Below are positions 34,190 through 46,477 of a DNA stretch of 64,000 nucleotides, piece after piece (position 1 is the stretch's first letter; each line of letters opens with the position of its first letter). This stretch comes from Corylus avellana. Its lineage: Eukaryota; Streptophyta; Magnoliopsida; Fagales; Betulaceae. Location of the stretch: assembly GCF_901000735.1 (NCBI RefSeq), contig NC_081542.1:31134111-31198110 (forward strand), given 5' to 3'. The notes beneath the pieces are model-generated. The model was given only the letters and a program-made list of their open reading frames with translations, had not been told where the DNA came from and searched no databases. Made by a program: the position numbers and the translations under genes.

Positions 34190-34475
34190 TAGGGTTGTAA
34201 TCGAGCTGAGCTCGGGCGAGTAGGAGGTGTTCAAGATCGGCTCGTATGTACCGTTCACAAGCTCAAGCTCATGACGAGCCGTAAATGGTGGACTCGGGTC
34301 GACTCGCCAAGAGAAAAATCTTGTGCGAGATCGAGCTCGAGCTCGTCTTCTAGGCGAGCTGAGTGTCTTATCGAGCACTCGGCTCGGCTCGCCAACTTCT
34401 CACCTTTCTTGAGCCACTCCGTCGACTAAGCCCCAAAATCGCCACCATCTTAACCGCACACAGTGTTCTCGCTCT
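34190..34475. mobile_element. truncated left part of a hAT element (unit 2)
   Basis: It starts TAGGGTTGTAATCGAG after ATAAAGAC (34182-34189), exactly as the complete element at 41403 does, and is cut off by the N gap after CTCGCTCT. Same insertion event as at 41403. Confidence 0.8.
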
Positions 34476-34575
34476 NNNNNNNNNNNNNNNNNNNNNNNNN
34501 NNNNNNNNNNNNNNNNNNNNNNNNNNNNNNNNNNNNNNNNNNNNNNNNNNNNNNNNNNNNNNNNNNNNNNNNNNN
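34476..34575. other. assembly gap of exactly 100 N
   Basis: One hundred Ns, a conventional placeholder for a gap of unknown size. Sequence left of the gap matches 41688 and sequence right of it matches 27332, so the two contig ends overlap each other by about 7.1 kb. Confidence 0.98.
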
Positions 34576-34630
34576 TAAAATATATATATATATAATAAGT
34601 CCCTGAATCAACCCTCCAAAATTTATAACT

Positions 34631-35212
34631 CCTTCAGTTTTTTTTTTTTTTTTTTTTATTGAAAATTTACTCATTGGGTCAATTGAAATAACAATAAAAT
34701 CCTTGCCGTCAAAATTTTTAACAGCCATTAGGGCCACTCAAAACACACCATTTTACCTGATTAAAATATTAATCTTTTATAAATTTAATTTTAAAAATTA
34801 AATCTAAAAATTTTAAAAAAAAATTAAAAAAATTGAAGGGTGGCCAGGGGTGGTGCTGCCACCCCTAGCCAACACCCAACCCCTTTGGGGTGGCCTGCGG
34901 GACATCCCAAACCGCCCATGGGGTGGCTCGAGCCACCCAATGGGTGGTGTGAAGTGGTTCGTGGCCCCCCTCCACCCATGGGGTGGCCCCAGGCCACTCC
35001 TCCACCCATGGGGTGGCTGGCGGCCATCCCATTGGGGGTTTGCGGGCCACCCCATAGGGGTTGGGGGGTGATCCTTCAATTTTTTTTATTTTCTTTGTTA
35101 TTTTTTAGATTTAATTTTTTAAATTAAATTAATAAAAAAAATTAATATTTTAATCAGGTAAAATAATGCGTTTTGAGTGTCCTTAACGGCTGTTAAAAAA
35201 TTTAACTGAAGC
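34631..35212. mobile_element. MITE with GC-rich core (unit 3)
   Basis: Counterpart of 27387-27968. I saw no difference in the core. Confidence 0.7.
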
Positions 35213-35574
35213 ACTTGAATCACATATTGGTGGAATGGTGGGCTGCAATGCATCATATCATCAACTCAGTGGACAATCAATTCTAGACAAATAATTCAGT
35301 GGTGGGAAACTACAAACCATTAACGCGTGAATAATGTTACTGTTAAAACATCTCTATTTATGCATGAATATGGATGTGTAAACAGTAATACTATTCACAT
35401 GTCCTTATTCATGCGTGAATTGGGACGTTTGATCAGTAAAGCTCAAATTAGTAACGTTTTTCAAAGACATCCATATTTCAAACGTTATTAATTAGGCTTT
35501 TTTTTATAGTGTTACATCAAATATTGTAGAGTACGAAGAGATTAAATTAATTTAAAGAAAAAAAGAAAGAAAAT

Positions 35575-35975
35575 TGAAACTTCACTTAAGACTCCCTGAA
35601 AACTATCATGCATTTTGAAAATACCCCCATAAATTTCAAAAAATCTCAATTTCACTTTTGAACTTTCAATTTAATGCAATGTATCCACTTTTTCGAGTAT
35701 AAAATTATTAAAAGTGATAAAATGACTTTTATTCTCCTAATTTTTTTTTATAAAATTCCAAATTTACCCTTAATTTTCAAATTAAAAAACCATATGTGAT
35801 GGGTAATTTGGTCTTTTAAGTAATTTCCGTTAGGGTTAATAGTTGAATTTGACGGAGGGGGTAAATTGAATCAAATTGAAAGTTTATGAGGTTAAATTGA
35901 GAGCTTTTAAAATTTAGTGGGGTCTTCGCAAAATGCGTGGTAGTTTAGAGGTTTAAAGTGAAATTTCTAAAAAGA
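35575..35975. mobile_element. family F fold-back MITE (unit 3)
   Basis: Counterpart of 28335-28735, with small indels (TTAGGGTTAATAG instead of TTAGGGGTTAATAG). Confidence 0.55.
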
Positions 35976-36047
35976 AAAAACAAAAGGAATAAGTAAAAAA
36001 AAAATGAGAAAAAGAGAGGGTAAGGAGAAAACGAAGAAGAAAAATAT

Positions 36048-37216
36048 TGTAGAGCAATAACATTACTATGTTATTGAAAGATTAATAGGATCGAGTTCTA
36101 CTTCTAATAGCCAAATAAACAAAGCATGGAACTAAGCCATATAACAAAAATTAAAAGAACACCACAAACACAACAAAAAGTTTGTTTACGAAGTGTAAAA
36201 CCCTTTGAACTCATTAAATATAAAAACTACTCTAGGGCAGCAAATCCGGGAAATCACTGTATGAAGATTCAGAGTTACAGATTAGACAATACTCACAACC
36301 TTGAGGACTTCTAAACTTAGTAAGAACAACAAACTTTCCAGCTTGTCTCCATCCTAACCAACTTCACGAAGTGCATTTCCTCATCTACCCTTGGGTAAAC
36401 TTCTTTCTTCAAGTAACCAATGCAACAATATTCTTGTAGGTAAATGAACAGGTAACACGCCAAACAAGAACAAATGACAGCCCAAAACTTTATCACGTCC
36501 TTTCTTGAATAAATAACTCTCGACGAGACACAACGCTCGTAGAGAACTATTGAGACTTTCATAGATAAAATATTTTCCAAAAAGTCTACAGTGAACAGTA
36601 ACAGGAAAATCCTTTTATAGGAAAAGCTTTTTACTCTTCCTGTCCTAACGGGATACATTTCTCATTAAGACGGGGTGAACAAAATCATAGATCTGAGAAT
36701 TCCACACCCTAACGAGAAAGCAGTTTTGTTATGATGAGAAGAACAAATGTCACCTATTTGTCACATGCCCCGTCCTGACGACAGGGAGCCCAACATTGGT
36801 CCCATTTTATGTCCCGACCTGACAAGGAAACAGTAGCTTCAGCTTTAATCCTGGTACATCCCAGTCCTAATGCAACTCCTGACGAGAAAACAGTAACTTC
36901 CCGTTACATGTCCCATCTTGACGCAATTCTTGATGAGAAGACAGTAACTCTCCCCTTTACATATCTCGTCCTGACAGCACTACTGACAAGGAAACAGTAA
37001 CTCCTTGCTACATGTCTTGTCCTGACGGACCTCCTAGCAAGGAAACAATAGGCTCTTCACACAATTCTGCTACATGTCCCGTTCTAACGGGGTTCGTGAA
37101 GGGAAAACAGAAAGTTCTTCAACAACACTTGAAAGCCTAAGTGCTATTCCCCAAATTTTTAAACAAAATAGAAATATAAGAAATATCATTGAATAAGGCT
37201 AAACTAAAACCTAACA
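36048..37216 (-). mobile_element. copia-type LTR (unit 3)
   Basis: Counterpart of 28807-29975 and of equal length, with the same ends, minisatellite and TATA. Confidence 0.7.
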
Positions 37217-38843
37217 ATTTGCCCATTTAGCCATTCAATGACAAAACCCTAAACAAGGTTTAAAACTTTATACAAACAACAAAACCAACTAAACACACGA
37301 ACACACCATGTGCAACCCTTCCAGACCAAAGTGCTAAGTCATGGAACACTCCACCAAATGACCATCATTGCACTAATCCAAAAACAATCAAGACCACACA
37401 CTATCCTAATTCTGAAACATTTCACACAAAATGCATTATTGCACCATATTCAATACTTCAATGAAAACAAAGCAAAACTAGGCATCCATAATTTGCATAA
37501 ATTTAAACCATTGCTTAGGAATGAAACTCATTGTTCATTTTCTCTCTATAAATAGAGAGCACTCGTATCTACTCAATCATCCGATAAAAAAAGAAAGATT
37601 AAATATTAATAGAGAGCAAAAGCAAGTGCGAGACTAACAGAAGAGGAGGCCAATAGCCAAATCCTCTCGACACTTGAGCAATACATGACAAACCCCACAT
37701 ATGCTCTAACAGAGCGAAACATGGAGTCATCTGGATAGGACTCGACTAGCGAATATTATTGGAGCAGCTGAAGTAAGAAGTCCCCAAGTAAGTGAATTTA
37801 TTGGGGCGGTCACCTTAATTAAACCCTTTTGGTCTTTCCTAAATGACACATCCTCAATTCCTGCCCCCCTCCCCCCAACTCATTGAAGCAAAATTGGAAA
37901 TAAATAAGGAAAGAAATTTTAATTTTTTTTTCTTTGTAATAATAAAAAAAATTATTTGTTAACGTGAAAAAAAAAAAAAAAGAGTCACCAAACGGGCCAG
38001 GCCTATTTCCACCACTGTGTACTAGGCTTTAAAACTCGTATACATCAGCCAATAGCTTAAAGAGCCTTAAACCATACAGTTGTCTCGAATCTAAGTCGAA
38101 TCAAGGTTAATGGTTTCTCTTGTCAAATCCTGTCAGCACTAGCTAAATTTTTCCTACAGTTTCTGAGCAACTTCCTTCATAAAAGAAGTATTTTAAGAGT
38201 ACAGCATATTTAGTAGGCCCACAAAGCTATATTTTTGATGAGTTAATTTGATGAAAAGTGTCAAAACTCAAAAGGAACTTCTCACCAATTTGGTGAAAAA
38301 AATTTATAACCACCAGAAGCCTTAACTACTTAAGGGAAAGTCTAGTTAGCAGGATAAGCAAAACAAGAAAGCAAACTCAAACCAACCCATCATCCTAAAT
38401 CCTCTAATCATCCAATTCCAAGGCAAATAAGTGGTTTATACTTCCATTTGATTATGTTTTATTTTCACGTGTTGATTTATTCGTGGTTTGGATTGCACGT
38501 TACAACGGTAATTTTAAAAGTAACTATGTAGAACATTAGTTTACCAATTTCCAAAATATTAAGAAAAAATCATAAAGAAAATCAGTTGTTTTTTACCCTT
38601 TTTTTTTTTTTTTTTTTTTGGTTTTTTTTTGTTTGGTTTTTTTCAATCATGGCTCATAATTAGGAAAAGAGTGAAGAAACAAATAATTCAAATATGATAA
38701 AGATTATTACAAAGAAACATTTCATAATTTCACTAAACTAACAAATATTGCCACAAAACAACCGAATACAATTTCAGCTGAATTGTGCTAAAAACACCAA
38801 TCACACAACAATATTCTCTGCATGACGATTAAACTCCCCTTCC
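37217..38843. other. copia internal remnant and 3' flank of BBE-like gene 3
   Basis: Same content as 29976-31607, including the segment absent from unit 1 and the T-rich insert near 38600. No gene. Confidence 0.45.
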
Positions 38844-40445
38844 CTATGCCTTCTTAGGAAGAGTTGGGATGCTCTGCTGATTCCTGAAGAAATTGTCTGG
38901 ATCAACAGCAGTCTTAACCTTCACCAACCTATCAAAGTTGGCATTGAAGTACTTTGCCCCATAAACCTGTCCTTCTGCATAGCTGTTCTTCCCTTGGTGA
39001 TTGATGCCAATATCCAGGTCTCTGTAGTTCAGAAATGCACTTCTTGGATTCTTGGACACAAATGGAGTCAAGTAATCGTGAAGCTTCCTTATCTGGGTTG
39101 TGTAGTTCTTGTCTAACTCATATCCTGGTTCTTCCCAATTCACGGAGTACTGAACCTTGAACAAATTTCCGGCTCGGTGTGGAAATGGCGTCGCAGAAGC
39201 AGGGATTTGGCTCATTTTCCCACCATATGGATTGAAAACCAAGCCTGTTTTCCCAAGCTCAATCATCCTCTTCCATATAAATTCCAACCCATCTTTGGAA
39301 ATTGGTTGCTGCACATAATCTGACTTCCTCCTCGTGAAATCTGCCGTGTCGGGATGTCGGTCGAGCAGCGAATTGGGTGTTGTGTTGTTGTCCTTGATTC
39401 CCCACCAAAGAACAGAGCCAATCCAATCTTTTTCCAAGACATCTCCTTTCTTCACACCCAATTCAGGAAATTCCTTGTTCAGCAAGGTAATTAGTTGGTC
39501 GGCGTTTCCGAGAAACTGCGCGATGATTGTGATTCTGATGGTTTTCTCACCCTTCTTCGTTTTCGAGCTCGAAGGTTGAACGAGCATCCTCATGAAAAGG
39601 TTTTCGTCTATGGTGGGAGCCACATGCTGCCACTTGTAAACAATGTCGGTCGCGTTCTCTTCCAAGTACTTTTCCACCCGGAAAACCGTTACCGTTTCCG
39701 GCACCGGAACCAACGCAATTTTGTACGCAATTACGACTCCGAAGCTGGCTGCTCCTCCTCCTCTAATGGCCCAGAAAAGATCTTCCCCCATTGAATTCTT
39801 GTCGAGAATTTTACCGTTAGCATTGACTATCTTCGCGTCCAGAACATGATCCACCGTTAACCCATGTTTACGCAGCATGTTACCGTACCCGCCGCCGCCG
39901 AGGTGCCCGCCGACACCGACGGTGGGGCAAACGCCGCCGGGGAAGCCAAGTACTTTGCTTTTCTCCCAGATTCCATAATAAAGTTCTCCGAGCGTGGCGC
40001 CGGCTGAAACCCAAGCAGATTGTTCTTGAATGTTGACATCGATGGACCGCAGATTGGACATGTCGAGCATGATAAACGGCACGTCGGAGATGTACGACAC
40101 GCCTTCGTAGTCGTGGCCACCGCTTCGGATTTTGAGCTGCATTCCGATGTTCTTGGCGCAAATCACGGCGGCTTGGACGTGGGTTTCATCCGTTGGGGTT
40201 ACAATGATGACGGGTTTCGGCGTGGAGGAGGTGTTGAAGCGGGCATTTCTGATGTAGGCGCGCAGCACAGATGAGTAGGAAGGGTTGCCTTGAGCATAGA
40301 CTAGCTTAGATACTTGGGCTGGCTGGTTGCTTTGCTTTGACAGGCATTGAAGAAAGGTGTCATGGACTGAAACAGAGGCTGCCGATGAAGCAGAGATTTG
40401 AAGAAGAAGAAGAATAAACAGAGGAATCATGACAGCAAGATACAA
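38844..40445 (-). CDS. BBE-like FAD-linked oxidase, copy 3
   Basis: 533 codons, intact and intronless, with a protein identical to copy 2. Signal peptide 1-22, FAD-binding PCMH domain with His111 and Cys173, and C-terminal BBE domain with Tyr474 in NYRDLDIG. At the two synonymous sites that distinguish copies 2 and 3, this copy agrees with copy 1. That fits either allelic variation or a very recent duplication. The expected role is FAD-dependent oxidation of a secreted phenolic alcohol or carbohydrate, producing hydrogen peroxide if it acts as an oxidase. This is family knowledge; the substrate cannot be read from the sequence. Confidence 0.95.
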   Translation of the reverse strand: MYLAVMIPLFILLLLQISASSAASVSVHDTFLQCLSKQSNQPAQVSKLVYAQGNPSYSSVLRAYIRNARFNTSSTPKPVIIVTPTDETHVQAAVICAKNIGMQLKIRSGGHDYEGVSYISDVPFIMLDMSNLRSIDVNIQEQSAWVSAGATLGELYYGIWEKSKVLGFPGGVCPTVGVGGHLGGGGYGNMLRKHGLTVDHVLDAKIVNANGKILDKNSMGEDLFWAIRGGGAASFGVVIAYKIALVPVPETVTVFRVEKYLEENATDIVYKWQHVAPTIDENLFMRMLVQPSSSKTKKGEKTIRITIIAQFLGNADQLITLLNKEFPELGVKKGDVLEKDWIGSVLWWGIKDNNTTPNSLLDRHPDTADFTRRKSDYVQQPISKDGLEFIWKRMIELGKTGLVFNPYGGKMSQIPASATPFPHRAGNLFKVQYSVNWEEPGYELDKNYTTQIRKLHDYLTPFVSKNPRSAFLNYRDLDIGINHQGKNSYAEGQVYGAKYFNANFDRLVKVKTAVDPDNFFRNQQSIPTLPKKA

Positions 40446-40508
40446 AAGGATTTATCAAGAGAGGTGCTTTTCTCACTGCTGTGTTTTCAAGTTTGTTCTC
40501 TCCATGGG

Positions 40509-40520
40509 GTTTATATAAAG
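40509..40520 (-). promoter_or_regulatory. TATA box of BBE-like gene 3
   Basis: CTTTATATAAAC on the minus strand, about 64 bp upstream of the ATG. Confidence 0.65.
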
Positions 40521-41394
40521 ACAATTGGTTTAGGTTCGGTTCGGTGTGCAGTCCATTAACTACGGAGAACGGCTATTTTTCTTACCCTTTTCGTGTCCTT
40601 TTTCTTTTTTTGGGAGAGTTTTTCTTGGGTACCAAACACCCCAAGTTTTGACTAGTTCAATGGTTATTTAGGGGACAAGGAAAGGAACGCAGAGGTTATC
40701 TCAATGTTGGTCGTTCGGGAAGTCCTAACATTTTATTGGATATTATGAAACCCGCTCCAGACCATCCCCTGATTCCCCTGTTTATTGTCATAGATTTAGG
40801 GGTCGGAAATTGGGACAAGATCCGCTCCAATTCTCTACCGTTAGCAATTTAGGTAAATAACGTGAGAGGTTTCTTATACAAGTCAATTATCCGTATAAGT
40901 AGTCACACAATCCCAAAATTTGTTTGAATGAATGAATTTTATATGGATTTTCTCACATTCTTTGTCTAATTTACTAACAATTTGGGCAAATAATTGCCGT
41001 AATCCTCGAAGCTCCAAATTCACTCAATTAACTTGTAGCCCTACACCGCTGCCCTTCTGAAAATAACTCAAGGTTTCGCTGTCATCTTAGTGATAAATTT
41101 AACAACTACATGGAATTCGAAATTTTCCACATCAAGGAGGCATTCATTCTTGAAAATCTAAAGATAATGCTAGAGTATTAAATTATTTATCAAAAAATAA
41201 CTACTAAAATAATGTAGAACTTATTCATCGAAAATGGTAAAAACAATTAAGAAAAAAAATAATACAAATATCAATGAATAAGCTCCTTATCATATTGATA
41301 TACACCTTTTAGTTTAGTACTCATAAAAGGTTTAGTACTCAAACATTTCTCTTTGTTTTTTAATTTTGTTTGCTGGTATTGCCTCCTATTGACG
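40521..41394. other. upstream region of BBE-like gene 3
   Basis: Matches 33285-34181 apart from scattered single-base changes. No other gene. Confidence 0.4.
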
Positions 41395-41402
41395 ATAAAG
41401 AC

Positions 41403-43819
41403 AAGGGTTGTAATCGAGTCGAGCTCGGGCGAGTAGGAGGTGTTCAAGATCGCCTCGTATGTACTGTTTACAAGCTCAAGCTCATGACGAGCCGTAAATG
41501 GTGGACTCGGCTCGACTCGCCAAGAGAAAAATCTTGTGCGAGATCGAGCTCGAGCTCGTCTTCTAGGCGAGCTGAGTGTCTTATCGAGCACTCGGCTCGG
41601 CTCGCCAACTTCTCACCTTTCTTGAGCCACTCCGTCGACTAAGCCCCAAAATCGCCACCATCTTAACCGCACACAGTGTTCTCGCTCTTTCCTTCTCTCT
41701 CTCTGATGTAAAGCAAAATGCAGGGGAGCGGTGACAACAGCGTGGGAGGAAGAAGGGGAAGAAGAAGAGAAAAAGGGAAGAAAAGAAAGGGCTACGTGTT
41801 TTACCAAAAGCAAGGGCTTGGTCCCTTTTTTTTTTTTTGTTTTCTTTTGCTAAGGCTAAGGGGATAAGATATCCCCATATAGCCAATCAAAGCCACACAC
41901 GTGGTAGTATGTAGATTTTCTTTTTAATTCAAACCTCACTTTTTTAAACTACACTACTGCCCCCACCTTATTTTATTTCCATCGTTTGTTAATTAATATT
42001 TAACCCCTTATTTAGTTTAACTACAATTTACTATTACAAATAATTATTTATGACACTAGTACTTATTATTACTATTTTATTATTCTATTCAAGATTAATT
42101 CCTGAATACCCCTTTAATTTAATTAATTCAAATTATTTTGGAGATATTCAACATGAAAATCAAGTGGAAACTCTAGAAGAAACAACTGCAAGAATAATCT
42201 TATAATGGGTCAATTACAAGCAGTAACATAATCTTGCAATGCGTTTAATGCTATAAATTATAGTGATAATACATTAATACTTAAATATTATGAAACTTAC
42301 ACCATAAATCTTTAACTATGCTTACTAAGTTACTTAACTAGTAATTATATGTTCATATGGCAAAATATTAGACCATATGATAATTAATGTGACTAAATTC
42401 GAATGATAATTCATATGATATAAAATTTAAATTATAATGATAATACTTAATTTGTGATCATAACAAACAATTTTTTTTTTTTTTTTGATAAACATTGTAA
42501 TCTTCATTCATCAAAAAATAGATATTTAGAGCATAACACTCCAAACATAACAACAGCATATAGCTCTAAGCAAACACATTGTTGATTATAATATTAATCA
42601 CTTAATTTGTGATATGTATGATCATATAATCTAACAATTCACATAATCTTAGTTTTTCTTCTAATTACAATTCGCATAATCTTTAGATCATGTGATCTAA
42701 CACTAACTATATTTAGTATTTAGTATTTAGTATTTAGTTACTATTTATGTAACTTGTTTTGATTAACTTATTTTGTCTTTGTTTTTGTTTTTGTTTTTTT
42801 GAAAATAGTTAACTTACTTAGTAATACTAAGTTAATTTATATTAACTAACAAGTATGCATATTATATATTCATATATATATATATATATATATATAATAC
42901 ACATACAAATATTAAGTAACATATAATTTTTTTTGTCAAAATAACCTATAGTTAATTATACTAAGTTAGTAATTTAATATATATTAACTTAGTTAATATG
43001 TTAGTTTATTAACTAACTAGTTATTAAGTCTTGAGGTACTTAATTGTTGTATTAGTATGAGTTTTTATACTTATGGCTTATGTCATATTATATATGTATG
43101 TTTTGTTATTATATAGTCATATGATTTAATCATCAATTAATCATTTGATATAATCATATAAATTATAATAGTAGACCATATGAAAATGTGACTAAATTCG
43201 GATGATAATTCATATGATATAACATCTAAATTATAATGATATCTAGAGCATAATACTCTAAACATAACAAGAGCATATATCTCTAAACAAACACATTGTT
43301 GATTCTAATATTAATCACTTAATTTTTGATATATATGATCATATCATATAATAATTCACATAATCTTTTTTTTTTTCTAATTAAAATTCACATCATCTTT
43401 AGATCATGTGATCTAACACTTAACTTAATAGTAATACTAAGTTAGTATATATTAACTAACAAGTATGTATATTATATATTCATATATATAATACTCATAC
43501 AAATATTAAGTAACATATAATTTTCTTGTTTGTCAAAATAACCTATAGTTAATTATACTAAGTTAGTAATTTAATATATATTAACTTAGTTAATATGTTA
43601 GTTTATTAATTAACTAGTTACTAGTTAGTATGTTAATACTAATATATAACACACATGTATAATAAAATAAGTAATATACATAGAAGTATTGAGTAACATG
43701 TACTTAATTATATTTGCTTAATATATATATTAATTAACTAGATAATATGTTAATTTATGAACTAACTAGTTAGTATGTCAACTAATACATACTCATGAAT
43801 ATTAAATAATTCATATAAC

Positions 43820-43863
<44 letters not shown>

Positions 43864-44077
43864 CGAGCTAACGAGTCATGCTAATGAGCCGGTTTGAGTC
43901 TTAAATGAGTCGAGCTCACGAGTCCTCGTCGAGTTTGATCGAGCGAGCCGGGTATGTATCACTAACTAATTGAGCGGGTTTCAACAGTAACGAGCGAGTT
44001 TGTACATGTCGAGCTCGAGTTCGGGTCGAGCTTAACCGAGCGAGCTGTCGAGTTGTATTAGCTCGCTTACACCCCTA
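41403..44077. mobile_element. non-autonomous hAT element, 2.7 kb
   Basis: Perfect 8-bp duplication ATAAAGAC at 41395-41402 and 44078-44085. Ends AAGGGTTGTAATCGAG and CTCGCTTACACCCCTA are imperfect inverted repeats. GAGCTCG-rich subterminal blocks occur at both ends. The interior is AT-rich; roughly 42370-42720 is repeated at about 43170-43420 (for example GTGACTAAATTCGAATGATA). No hAT transposase is recognisable; the minus-strand open frames at 41581-41886 are low-complexity. Confidence 0.9.
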
Positions 44078-44085
44078 ATAAAGAC

Positions 44086-45042
44086 ATAAAAACTGAGTAA
44101 CTATCTCATCCAAGCATTAGGGAAAAAAAAAAAAAAAAACAGTCATCCAAGTAACTGATATTGATATATATCAATATAACATCAACCATACAAACTTCAA
44201 AACAAAAATGACCATATATTGATGATGATAAATGTACATTCGAAATCAAATCCCTATAATCTTAAATTGTTATGAATAACATATAGGGTAAAAGTCTACA
44301 TTTTTTTTCTTTTTACCTATTACAAGATTGACAATGTTTCTCCCAAATTTTTAATTATCACGATGTCTCCCTAAATTATCAAAAAATTGTTAATGTGTCC
44401 CCTATGTCAAATAAAACCGTCAATCCTAAATGCCAAGGGTATAATTGTCATTTCCTTAGAGTATAAATGTCTAAAATAATCATGACAATATTAACAATTC
44501 CTATAAAATCTTTGAATGCTTAAAACGACATCAATCCGATTAACAATAAATAAGCGTTTTTGATACACGAAACAACTACTTCGTACCTATTTTTTCATTC
44601 TCACATTCTTAATAAATACTATTCATTTTCCTAATGGAATAGTTATTATACGTATTAAACATATCATTAATCTTCTTTTTCCCATATATTCCCCTCTCCA
44701 AACAACCCAATGAAAACCAAATGCATATGTAAACCCTAAAACTAGACCTAGATATAGACCTGGTGAAAACGACGCCTTCTTCCCCGATCTTCCCGACGGT
44801 GAAAACCAAACGCCTTCTTCGCTGCTCTTCTCTTTCAAACAACCAAACACGAAGTTTCATTCTTCTTCTACCATTTCGTCCACAGACTTGGGATTTTGAT
44901 ATTATCTTATAAGCTAGGGCAATGAATCACTGTTATTAATGTTAATTTTAATATTATGTTGTCTCCAATAGGCATGATAGTATTTGTTAATCAGTAATTT
45001 AGTGTTGCATTGTAGATAGAGACTTGATGAAGGTATTAGATA
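44086..45042. other. non-coding interval
   Basis: AT-rich. Overlapping minus-strand open frames at 44609-44860 have no domain and conflict with each other. 44290-44450 has the unit-like text of a small MITE, but I could not define its ends. Confidence 0.35.
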
Positions 45043-45043
45043 T

Positions 45044-45099
<56 letters not shown>

Positions 45100-45106
45100 C
45101 TAGTCA
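45043..45106. repeat. (TG)n(TA)n microsatellite
   Basis: A short TG run is followed by an uninterrupted TA run of about 50 bp. Confidence 0.9.
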
Positions 45107-45781
45107 ATCACCAATATCAATTTGCTACAATATTGCAATATCCAAAACAATAAGTTGAAATGAACTTATCAATTTTGAAAGGTGCTAGTGGCCTTCCGGA
45201 TGAGCCTATGACCATAAGGTCTTGATCGATGTAGTCGTTTGGATCTCATTCGAATGAGGTGTTGCTATAAAATAGGCCGCTTGGGAAGCTCGGTTGTGTT
45301 AAAGTACATCAAGCTATCAAGAGCTTGAGTGCAGGTCGAGTGCATTCGAGCGCAGCATCGAGCGTACTAATAGAGAAGAAAGTTGAGAATCAAGTCCAAC
45401 TGCGCTCGAGCGTAGGCCTAATGCGATCGAGTGCAAGTCAATCCTGCAGCTGCAGTAAATCTGAACAAATATGGAAAGATTCCTAGCATCCACCTATGAT
45501 AGCACTGTCTCCACCTATGATAGCACGCAGAGAAGATTTCCTCAAGGATACAGCTTGTGATCTAATATGTTCTAGAGGGCAAGTTGCACAATGAGGCAAT
45601 AACTTGGACAACAAGGAAAGATGCTAGTAGATTTGTTTAGTGTATAAAATCCCTTGTAATATTTTTGATTCTGTTCTCTAGTATATATATGATAGCACGC
45701 AGAGAAGATTTCCTCAAGGATACAACCTGTGATCTAATATGTTCTAAAGGGCAAGTTGCACAATTAGGCAATAACTTGGAC

Positions 45782-46430
45782 ACCAATTTGCTTGATTTGG
45801 AACCAGTGTCGTATCGCCAGGCTGTAACTGACTCTAGATGGATGGAGGCTATGCAACAAGAATATGATACCCTGCAGTCCAATTACACTTGGACTCTATG
45901 CCCTAGACCCTCTCACCAAAATGTTATCAGAAATCAGTGGGTTTTCAAAATCAAAAGAAAAGCTGATGAGAGTGTGGAGAGACATAAAGCAAGGCTGGTG
46001 GCTAAAGGGTTTGATCACAGGAGTGGGGTGGACTACACTGAGACATTCAGTCAAGTTATCAAACCATCCACTATTCGAGTCATCCTTGCTCCAGCTGTTA
46101 ATTTTGATTGGATAATTAAACAGCTTGATGTTTCAAATGCATTTTTGCAGAGGTACTTGACTGAAGAAGTTTACATGGAGCAGCCTCATGGTTTCATTGA
46201 CAAGGCTCATCCTAACATGGTCTGTGAGCTCCACAAAGCTATCTATGGCTTAAAACAAGCTCCCAGAGCATGGTTGAACAGATTATCTACATTTCTTTTT
46301 GAGTTGGTTCAAGGGTTCTCTAGTTGACGCCTAACTCTTTATCTATCTTCAAGGATACATTCAGATCTATATGCTGGCGTCTATGGATGATATTCTCATC
46401 ACAGGACACATTCTTCAGTTATTCATGGTA
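45782..46430 (+). pseudogene. copia reverse transcriptase (broken)
   Basis: It reads SRWMEAMQQEYDTLQSNYTW, WVFKIKRKADESVERHKARL, GVDYTETFS, IKQLDVSNAFLQ and KAIYGLKQAPRAW, all standard for the copia RVT_2 domain. The frame ends at 46327. The active-site segment follows in another frame as SMDDILIT, so the first two residues of the usual YVDD box are changed. Not functional. Confidence 0.9.
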
Positions 46431-46477
46431 TCATTGCTTAGCTGCAGAGAGAATTTCCTCTCAAAGACCTAGGACCA

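Larger units (their letters stand above)
27332..34475. repeat. tandem unit 2 of the BBE-like gene array
   Basis: 7144 bp running from the (TA)n at 27332 to the assembly gap. It holds a GC-core MITE, a decayed CACTA end, a family F MITE, a copia LTR, a BBE-like gene and a truncated hAT. It is nearly identical to unit 3. Confidence 0.9.
34576..41688. repeat. tandem unit 3 of the BBE-like gene array
   Basis: 7113 bp almost identical to unit 2, with scattered single-base changes and small indels. It begins in the (TA)n right after the gap and runs into the complete hAT element. Confidence 0.9.

Noticed and set aside
34363..34737. Open frames running across the N gap
   Set aside because: They exist only because Ns were read as open codons.
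44609..44860. Two overlapping minus-strand frames with Arg/Glu-rich starts
   Set aside because: No homology recognised, and overlapping frames in AT-rich DNA near low-complexity sequence.
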